A DNA stretch of 6,779 nucleotides from Candidatus Poribacteria bacterium (GTDB lineage: Bacteria; Poribacteria; WGA-4E; WGA-3G): NCBI GenBank assembly GCA_009845505.1, contig VXZL01000010.1:1-6779 (forward strand). The letters are read 5' to 3'. The notes under the pieces are model-generated. The model searched no databases. It was given only the letters and a program-made list of their open reading frames with translations, and was not told the DNA's origin. Both the position numbers and the translations under genes were made by a program. Numbering within the stretch: position 1 is the first letter of the stretch; every line of letters begins with the position of its first letter. Of this stretch, positions 1 through 5,788 are shown piece after piece.

Positions 1-856
1 ATTCTACAGGACTGAATTCGCTATAATCCTTTGCAAGTTTTCTTCCGCTCCAGAATAATAATCCAAAACATCCGATAAAAAGCAGTGGGCATATTAGTCT
101 GTTTCCAAATGTGACTGTCCACAGATAGGGCCAAACAATCAGTGTGGTAAGCAATGCTACTGCACAAAAGAATATTGTGCTCATCAGCATTTTTGCACCA
201 GATAAACGCCGCTGTTTGACATACCAAAAGAACAGAAATGGAAGAAATAGAAGGAACGCGCCAGCGTGGCTTTTCGTAAGACACGCCAATCCAAAGCAAA
301 TTCCTGACAAAACAAGATCGCGCCGCCTTTGGGGCTCGCTTTCCAAATAGCAGAGCCATAACAGTAACGTTAAAAACAGAAATTCAGATGTCAATGCATC
401 CGTGTGAACCCGCCGACTTTCAGCGAGCAAAAAAGGTTCAATTGCCAAAAATAGGGTGCCAACCGCCGCCAGGGAGGCACCGAACAAACGATACAATAGC
501 AATCCTATTATTAAGATCAAGGCTCCTGAAAGAACCGCTATTGGAAACCGAAGGCGTGCAAGCATTAGAGTTGTTAAAAAACGGTCAGTTTGGGTAAAAA
601 GCTCTGAAATTGATCTTTGACCGGCGGCTTTCCGTATTGCAAGTCCTCCGAGCCAAGTTGTTGTTACCCCAGGATGATAAGCAGTGAGGGTGTCTGCAAA
701 ACGTCCCTGTTCCAACGCAATAATAAAGGTCCGAGAACGAAGCATCCACGTGCTTTCATCACTTGACCAATGGGCAGAAAGCGACAACATACGCGGCAAA
801 AATGTGAGCAGCACGAGAAACAAAACGAAAATACCTATAGAAATCTGTTTCTGCAC
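1..856 (-). CDS. GT39-family membrane glycosyltransferase, second copy (3' end outside window)
   Basis: This is a partial integral-membrane glycosyltransferase of the GT39/PMT/ArnT type, which typically moves a sugar from a polyprenyl-phosphate carrier to an acceptor on the periplasmic face. The frame is open for 285 codons from a GTG at 856-854 to the left edge. A GGAGG lies 8 nt upstream of the GTG. The first residues (VQKQISIGIFVLFLVLL) form a membrane helix. An acidic pair, D33-E34, follows in the first periplasmic loop, then AYHPGVTT at 59-66 and RRVHTDAL at 148-155, with further hydrophobic helices to the end. It is clearly paralogous to the protein at 4045-5772: 32 of 52 residues match between PRMLSL and the GL after AYHPGVTT. 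It follows the UPF0104 gene by 18 nt. The C-terminal half is missing because of the window edge, not because of a mutation. Donor sugar and acceptor are unknown. Confidence 0.92.
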   Translation of the reverse strand, partial: MQKQISIGIFVLFLVLLTFLPRMLSLSAHWSSDESTWMLRSRTFIIALEQGRFADTLTAYHPGVTTTWLGGLAIRKAAGQRSISELFTQTDRFLTTLMLARLRFPIAVLSGALILIIGLLLYRLFGASLAAVGTLFLAIEPFLLAESRRVHTDALTSEFLFLTLLLWLCYLESEPQRRRDLVLSGICFGLACLTKSHAGAFLLFLPFLFFWYVKQRRLSGAKMLMSTIFFCAVALLTTLIVWPYLWTVTFGNRLICPLLFIGCFGLLFWSGRKLAKDYSEFSPVE

Positions 857-864
857 ACGTTATT

Positions 865-869
865 CCTCC
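865..869 (-). promoter_or_regulatory. Shine-Dalgarno site for the GTG-started GT39 gene
   Basis: The minus strand reads GGAGG here, 8 nt before the GTG at 856-854. It sits in the 18-nt gap after the UPF0104 stop codon. This spacing selects the second of two overlapping GTGs (856-854 rather than 858-856); only the former is in the long open frame. Confidence 0.8.
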
Positions 870-874
870 ATGCG

Positions 875-1855
875 TTACGAGTTCGCGGCACCTTCATTGA
901 GAGCGTTCAGACGCTTCCACCTACAGTAGAACCCCCAAGCGATGCTTGCGAGAAGAATTTCTACACTCATCACCCACACCCGTGAGAGAAGTGCCACCAG
1001 CGTTGAGGTTGCGGGCGGCATATACAGCGTTAACAATATACTCAAAATGCCTTCTCGCACACCTAACCCGCCGGGTGTCACCAGACTGAGAAACCCGATG
1101 CTCCACGCCAATGGGTAGATACTTGTTATTGTCAGGAGATGGCGAAGTGAAATCGGGTGTATACTTTTGACAAGAAAAAAAAAGGCAGTACCAAAGTAAC
1201 CCCAAAGCAGCAAATAAACCGTCAGAAGACGAGGTATTCCCCTAACGGAGAACAAGGCGCGTGTGCCTTTTTGGACCGTTTCCATCTTTTTGAAAAACGG
1301 TTTCCCTTTGCGCCATAAGATGAAAAAAACACATCCCAATGTAATGATTACAACAGCGAGTCCAATGAGGAATAAAGCATTTTGAAGGAAAATCGCACTC
1401 CATTTGTGAAAAAAATGGTTCGCCTCTTGCGACAGCAAGACGGGCACCCCCATGCCGAACCCAAGCATGCATTGAAAAACAAGCCCTTGCAGGGTACTGA
1501 CAACCGCAGCAGTTTTCGAGATGTCAAGGGGACGACAAAGGAAAATGATTCCGAGAAATTGCCCGACTTTGCCGGGGAGGTATTTCCCTAATTGTGACAG
1601 TTGGAAAAGTGTCCAGCCGGCTTGAAAGGAAACTTGCGTCTGTGAGGCAGAACGGTAGAGGGTTCGCCAAGGAAAAACTAACAGAGTTCGATAACCACTC
1701 AGAAGTCCAAGAGATGCTATCAACCAGATCGGTTGAAACGCGGGAGTTTCACCTTCCAGTCCTGTAAGCAGACGATAGAGTCGCTTGATAAGGAAGAAGA
1801 GAATTACCAGCGCGAGTAGATGCCTTCCACACTGTAGTAGACGTGAGTACTTCAT
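875..1855 (-). CDS. UPF0104 / LPG-synthase-TM-type integral membrane protein (flippase-like)
   Basis: This 326-residue multi-pass membrane protein belongs to the family of the MprF N-terminal (lysylphosphatidylglycerol synthase TM) domain, UPF0104. Some members are lipid flippases or translocases; many are uncharacterised and sit beside glycosyltransferases. Family signatures are visible: LGKYLPGKVGQ at 89-99, TPGGLGVREG at 260-269 and SRVWVMSVEI at 291-300, between several long hydrophobic segments (about 12-30, 43-62, 116-142, 157-181, 208-229, 245-260, 284-308). The length is normal for the family. The start at 1855 is chosen because it lies 2 nt after the GT2 stop and is followed directly by the first membrane helix, with a weak GGA 6 nt upstream. 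An in-frame ATG at 2035 would add 60 residues overlapping the GT2 gene, and those residues are not hydrophobic. A likely role is movement or handling of a lipid-linked glycan made by its neighbours; this is inferred from context. Confidence 0.9.
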   Translation of the reverse strand: MKYSRLLQCGRHLLALVILFFLIKRLYRLLTGLEGETPAFQPIWLIASLGLLSGYRTLLVFPWRTLYRSASQTQVSFQAGWTLFQLSQLGKYLPGKVGQFLGIIFLCRPLDISKTAAVVSTLQGLVFQCMLGFGMGVPVLLSQEANHFFHKWSAIFLQNALFLIGLAVVIITLGCVFFILWRKGKPFFKKMETVQKGTRALFSVRGIPRLLTVYLLLWGYFGTAFFFLVKSIHPISLRHLLTITSIYPLAWSIGFLSLVTPGGLGVREGILSILLTLYMPPATSTLVALLSRVWVMSVEILLASIAWGFYCRWKRLNALNEGAANS

Positions 1856-1857
1856 AT

Positions 1858-2844
1858 TTATTCCGGTGGATGTTTGGATACTTTCTCTTTCATCACGCGC
1901 CGTTCCAGTCGGGATATCAGTCCAATCACGAGTTCGCCCAGTAATCCGATAGAGAAAAACTGCACCCCTAAAATCACCATCAAAATCGACAACATCAGTA
2001 GCGGCCGGAAGCCTACACCTCCTTCCACTACCCATAGAATAGACAAGTAGAGTCCGATCAAAACGCCAAGAAAAGCAACCAAGCCGCCGATGGTGCCGAA
2101 AACGTGTAAGGGCCGTTTGAGGTATTTGGTTAAGAACAGCACCGTGAGCAGGTCAAAAAAGCCTTTAGGTACCCGCTTAAACCCATATTTAGAGACACCA
2201 AACCGCCGTGGGTGATGTTTCACTTTTACTTCTCCGACAGAAAAGCCTGCCTGATGCGCCAATATCGGGATGTACCGATGCAGGTCGCCGTAGAGATGCA
2301 GCTCCTTCACCGCTTCCGCACGATAGGCTTTAAATCCGCAATTCATGTCGTGGAGTTTCACGCCTGTAAATAGGGCAGTGACTCTGTTAAAAACGAAAGA
2401 GAAGGCGCGTTTTTCAAAAGGGTCCTTGCGGGGGAATTTCCAGCCGGAAACCACATCGCAGGCACCGTTGTAAATTTCATCTAACAACTTGGGAATCTCG
2501 GCCGGGTCATCTTGTAGATCCGCATCCATAGTAATAACGATGTCTCCAGTGGCTTTTTGAAAACCTGCAGTGAGTGCTTCTGACTTGCCGCGATTACGTT
2601 TAAAGTGAAGAACGAAAACAGGGAGTTGAGGTTCCTTTGCAGCGAGCTCGTTTAAGACCTTCGCGGTTGCATCCGTGCTCCCATCGTTAATAAAAATAAC
2701 CTCCGCTGTCATGGCATGTTTCTTGAGCGCGCTCTGAATCTGCTGTAGCAACAGAGGAAGCGATTCTGCCTCGTTGTATGCAGGTATCACTATGGACAGT
2801 TGGAGGGAGTCAGTTCTTGGTGTTGACACAGTGTCGATAGACAT
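1858..2844 (-). CDS. GT2 polyprenyl-phosphate sugar synthase with C-terminal membrane anchor
   Basis: This is a 328-residue family 2 glycosyltransferase of the DPM1/GtrB/ArnC type. It is predicted to transfer mannose, glucose or a related sugar from a nucleotide sugar to undecaprenyl (polyprenyl) phosphate at the cytoplasmic face. Numbered from the start used here, LSIVIPAYNE begins the GT-A fold at 16. DGSTD (54-58) and DADLQDDP (107-114, metal- and nucleotide-binding acidic motif) follow, then NRGKSEAL (84-91) and the HDMNCGFKAYR segment typical of DPM-like enzymes. Two C-terminal helices lie at about 250-274 and 281-307, and the tail is basic. The start is uncertain: ATG 2844 overlaps the GT4 gene by 35 nt. 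ATG 2883 (13 residues longer, 74-nt overlap) and GTG 2829 are alternatives, and none has a convincing ribosome site. Its product is the natural donor for the GT39 enzymes of the operon. The exact sugar cannot be read. Confidence 0.92.
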   Translation of the reverse strand: MSIDTVSTPRTDSLQLSIVIPAYNEAESLPLLLQQIQSALKKHAMTAEVIFINDGSTDATAKVLNELAAKEPQLPVFVLHFKRNRGKSEALTAGFQKATGDIVITMDADLQDDPAEIPKLLDEIYNGACDVVSGWKFPRKDPFEKRAFSFVFNRVTALFTGVKLHDMNCGFKAYRAEAVKELHLYGDLHRYIPILAHQAGFSVGEVKVKHHPRRFGVSKYGFKRVPKGFFDLLTVLFLTKYLKRPLHVFGTIGGLVAFLGVLIGLYLSILWVVEGGVGFRPLLMLSILMVILGVQFFSIGLLGELVIGLISRLERRVMKEKVSKHPPE

Positions 2845-4045
2845 CCTTGATTTGCTCAATTGCCTTGTCCCAGGTGAGTTCATTGAGAATGCGCTGTCTT
2901 CCTGCGCAGCCGAACTGCTCCCGTTTTGGTTTGTCCGTTAGCAACGCAACGAGGGCGGCAGCCAACGTCTCAATGTTCTTCTCCTCAACTAAAACACCTG
3001 TTTCACCATCTTTGACGACGACAGGGATGCCGGAGATGTTAGAGGCGACGACGGGTTTGCCACACGCCATTGCCTCCAGAATCACATTCGGGCACCCATC
3101 CACGTTGCCCTTGGGATCAAAAACGGCAGGAAGTGTAAAGATGTCGCACAGATGGAAATAGGTGGAGATGTCAGGACGGCTGATAGTGCCGGGAAATCTG
3201 ATGTTCTCTGAAACCCCAAGTTTTTTCGCCAGTATTTTCAGCCTCCCGAGGTCTGTTCCATCGCCGCCGATGATGAGAGTGACATTTTGAACCTTCTCTT
3301 GAACGAGGGATAGTGCCTGAATCAAGATGTCAAACCCTTTTTTCAAAACGATGCGTCCTAACGCAAAAACGATCATATCGTCTTCTACAATTAATAGGTG
3401 CTTCCGGAGAGCAAGAAGTCGTGAAAGAGGCGGTGTTGGAAATAAATGTGGGTGACTCCCATTAGGGACCAAACGCATTTTCTCCGCTGTGACACCAAAA
3501 CTTTTTAAATCAGAAAAGAATGCGGGCGTTACACTTGTCACCATTGCGGCATGCTTGAGTGTCCAACGGGCCATTGCGCGAAAAATCGAATTCTGTTTTG
3601 AAATAAACATGTCTGAACCGCGTAAGGCCACCATTAGAGGCACTTGACATACCCGACTTACAACTACCCCTATGAACCCGTTCGGCAAAAGCCAAAATGT
3701 GTGTATCACATCAAAACGGTATTTACGGTGTAAACGAAATAAATGAAATATGCCAGACAGAAACATAAAAGGTGCTAGCAGATATACGTATCTTTTCAGC
3801 TCACAGTCGTTAACAAGAGTATTTGAGTATCCGAGCTGCTGTAATCGGCGTGGAAAGAAATACCGATATGTTTGTAGGTTCACGCTGTGGTCAGTGGTAT
3901 TGCGGGAAAACTTCGGCGTATCTGGGGTCAGCACGGTGACCTCAATACCTTGTTTCTGAAGTGTCTCTGCTGTCATTTCAACAAAAGGAGCCGTTGTGTC
4001 ATTGGGAAAGCGGGGATACGCATGTGTGAGCAGACACACTTTCAT
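2810..4045 (-). CDS. GT4-family glycosyltransferase
   Basis: This 411-residue cytoplasmic or membrane-associated glycosyltransferase has the two-domain GT-B fold of family 4 and is predicted to use a nucleotide sugar with retention of configuration. The N-terminal acceptor domain opens with MKVCLLTHAYPRFPND. FDVIHTFWLLPNG lies at 111-123 and ALRGSDMF at 140-147. The C-terminal donor domain shows GRIVLKKG (230-237), GGDG (260-263) and DGCPNVILEAMACGKPVVAS (316-335). The usual EX7E pair appears as D316-X7-E324, so the first acid is Asp, a variation that occurs in some GT4 groups. Length is normal. ATG 4045 overlaps the last base of the upstream TAA (TAATG) and has a strong GGAGGAG 5 nt upstream, so translation is probably coupled to the GT39 gene. 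It may build or extend a glycan on the same acceptor or carrier; the specific sugar is unknown. Confidence 0.93.
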   Translation of the reverse strand: MKVCLLTHAYPRFPNDTTAPFVEMTAETLQKQGIEVTVLTPDTPKFSRNTTDHSVNLQTYRYFFPRRLQQLGYSNTLVNDCELKRYVYLLAPFMFLSGIFHLFRLHRKYRFDVIHTFWLLPNGFIGVVVSRVCQVPLMVALRGSDMFISKQNSIFRAMARWTLKHAAMVTSVTPAFFSDLKSFGVTAEKMRLVPNGSHPHLFPTPPLSRLLALRKHLLIVEDDMIVFALGRIVLKKGFDILIQALSLVQEKVQNVTLIIGGDGTDLGRLKILAKKLGVSENIRFPGTISRPDISTYFHLCDIFTLPAVFDPKGNVDGCPNVILEAMACGKPVVASNISGIPVVVKDGETGVLVEEKNIETLAAALVALLTDKPKREQFGCAGRQRILNELTWDKAIEQIKDVYRHCVNTKN

Positions 4046-5772
4046 TAATTCTCCTCCGTTTGTACCCGATAAATCCAGGCAAGATCAATACCATTGACAG
4101 TGATAATATGTTCTAATATTCCGCCTTTTACGCCCTCTTGGGGAGCCCACCCGATTTGTGAATCTCGGACATAGATGACTTCATAGTCGATATCCGGGAA
4201 TCTGTCAATATCAGAAAGATGGTTTTTATCAGTACGGTAGGTGCGTCCCTTGAAATAGTATCGAAAGTATGTCGATCCGAGATCTGAGACTTGGACCGAC
4301 ATCTGTCTGGCATTTGGTTTTTGGTTGATATATTTCGCCGCAAGTTCCAAGCCAGCAGCATTGCCAGCAGTGATAATCTCGTTAATGTCGGCAACCTTCC
4401 AGCAGAGGTTATAGTAGGTACCGTAATACGGACTCAGGGCGAAAACAGGGAGGACTTGGATAAAAAAGAAACCGAGGCATGACAGCACAATGAATGCTTT
4501 TTTGAGTGTGCCCTGCTGATCGCGAAAATGTGCCTGAATCTGTGAGGCACCGTATCGGAGAATGCCCACAAAACCGATAGCGGAGAGTATTTCTAACATT
4601 GGAAAGACAGGTAACAGGTAACGGGAAAACTTCTTGCTTGTTGCGGAGAGGCAGACCGTGAAAAGTACGACACCTGCAACGAGTGTAAATGCTATTTTGA
4701 GTTGGCGTGCTGCCTCAATTGAATGTTTTCGCCGTTTCCAAAGGAAAATACATCCGACAAGTGCAAAAGGAAGCATCAAGGGGGTGCTTTTGATGGTAAG
4801 AGCAAAGAGGTAAAAAAGCCATCCGGGATCATTAACAACCTCCCCTAAAAAGAAGTGTTCCACATCATGCGGGGTTGTGACTGCCCAACCTATGCGATCA
4901 AATACGCGCCATACAGTTTGTAGTGAACGTATGCAGGTCACACCAAGTGCCGCGATAGATGCCCAGAATGCAAAACTCTTCAACGATATTGTCTTCCTTT
5001 TTATCGCGATAGATAAGACATAGGTGGTGCCGAATAGATAAACACAGAGAATGCCAAACGGGGGTGTCCAGAAAACCGGCCAGATTAAGAGTGTCGTTAT
5101 TGCAGCACAATTAAGGAAACAGAGTCCAGCAGTGAGGTCTGTCAAAGGACCTCTGTTATGTTTCTCCTGATGACGAAAGCAAAAAAGGCAGACCGGTACC
5201 CATAACAAAAGAATCAGGGCGTAACTTTTGCTCATGAATGCCAGCCCGAAGGCGATACCAGCAAAGATGAGATAGCGATAGTTCTGTCGGTTCTGACAAT
5301 AGAGAAGGAACAGCAGCATCGTGAGTAGGATAAAAGTGGTGGCGAGCGCGTCGGTGTGGACACGGCGGGTCTGAGCCAAAAAGAAGGGAGAATAAGCGAG
5401 ACACGCGAAACCCGCGAGTGCCACCCAACGTCCAAAAAGCCGGTGAAGCAAAAAACAAGCAACACCAATACCTGCCCATACCATAATGCCGATAAACCAC
5501 CGGGCGCGAGCGAGGTTTTCAACATCCATGCGAGGTTCGGCAAAAAACGTGCGGAGGCCCGCAAGCCACATTGTGGTCACACCCGGGTGATAGGCGATGA
5601 GGGTTTCAGAGAACTCACCTTTTTTCATAGCGGACATGAACTGGGCACTGCGACGGAGCCACCGTGCCTCATCACCGCTCCAGTGTGCATCTAAAGAGAG
5701 GAAACGGGGTATCGCTACGATAGCAAACAAACAGAGACAGACAAGAAGTGTAGGAAGTATGCGTGTTTTCAT
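4045..5772 (-). CDS. GT39-family membrane glycosyltransferase (PMT/ArnT-like)
   Basis: This 575-residue polytopic glycosyltransferase is predicted to transfer a sugar from a polyprenyl-phosphate donor to an acceptor in the periplasm. An N-terminal helix (about 5-22) is followed by the first loop with PRFLSLDAHWSGDE. Its D34-E35 pair matches the catalytic-loop acidic residues of the PMT/ArnT superfamily. AYHPGVTT lies at 60-67 and RRVHTDAL at 136-143. About ten more helices follow up to residue 445, including KKFSRYLLPVFPMLEI (380-395), a typical GT39 segment. A soluble C-terminal domain covers about 450-575, presumably periplasmic. Length fits the family. The ATG at 5772 directly precedes the first helix; the ribosome site is weak (an AGG 15 nt upstream in an A-rich leader), so expression may depend on the preceding gene, which ends 16 nt away. 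It is a paralog of the gene at 1-856. Calling it arnT or a protein mannosyltransferase would exceed the evidence. Confidence 0.92.
   Translation of the reverse strand: MKTRILPTLLVCLCLFAIVAIPRFLSLDAHWSGDEARWLRRSAQFMSAMKKGEFSETLIAYHPGVTTMWLAGLRTFFAEPRMDVENLARARWFIGIMVWAGIGVACFLLHRLFGRWVALAGFACLAYSPFFLAQTRRVHTDALATTFILLTMLLFLLYCQNRQNYRYLIFAGIAFGLAFMSKSYALILLLWVPVCLFCFRHQEKHNRGPLTDLTAGLCFLNCAAITTLLIWPVFWTPPFGILCVYLFGTTYVLSIAIKRKTISLKSFAFWASIAALGVTCIRSLQTVWRVFDRIGWAVTTPHDVEHFFLGEVVNDPGWLFYLFALTIKSTPLMLPFALVGCIFLWKRRKHSIEAARQLKIAFTLVAGVVLFTVCLSATSKKFSRYLLPVFPMLEILSAIGFVGILRYGASQIQAHFRDQQGTLKKAFIVLSCLGFFFIQVLPVFALSPYYGTYYNLCWKVADINEIITAGNAAGLELAAKYINQKPNARQMSVQVSDLGSTYFRYYFKGRTYRTDKNHLSDIDRFPDIDYEVIYVRDSQIGWAPQEGVKGGILEHIITVNGIDLAWIYRVQTEEN
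4051..4057 (-). promoter_or_regulatory. Strong Shine-Dalgarno inside the 3' end of the GT39 gene
   Basis: The minus strand reads GGAGGAG, 5 nt before the GT4 ATG at 4045-4043, and lies within the last codons of the upstream GT39 gene. With the TAATG overlap it points to efficient re-initiation and fixes the GT4 start. Confidence 0.85.
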
Positions 5773-5788
5773 AAATTTTTGTTTATGC

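Noticed and set aside
21..359. 112-residue minus-strand frame starting at 359
   Set aside because: It lies in a different frame from the GT39 paralog that spans 1-856; its sequence has no family features.
388..985. Several short plus-strand frames (388-597, 684-929, 770-985)
   Set aside because: All are antisense to the GT39 and UPF0104 genes, lack ribosome sites and show no recognisable motifs.
1165..1190. A-run near 1175 as a possible terminator
   Set aside because: There is no GC-rich hairpin next to it, and it lies in the middle of an intact membrane-protein frame.
1856..2035. 60-residue N-terminal extension of the UPF0104 protein from the ATG at 2035
   Set aside because: It overlaps the well-supported GT2 gene by about 178 nt, reads as a non-hydrophobic shadow frame, and a better start lies 2 nt after the GT2 stop.
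5156..5564. Overlapping 110- and 114-residue minus-strand frames
   Set aside because: They are alternate frames inside the 575-residue GT39 gene, whose conserved motifs run straight through the region.
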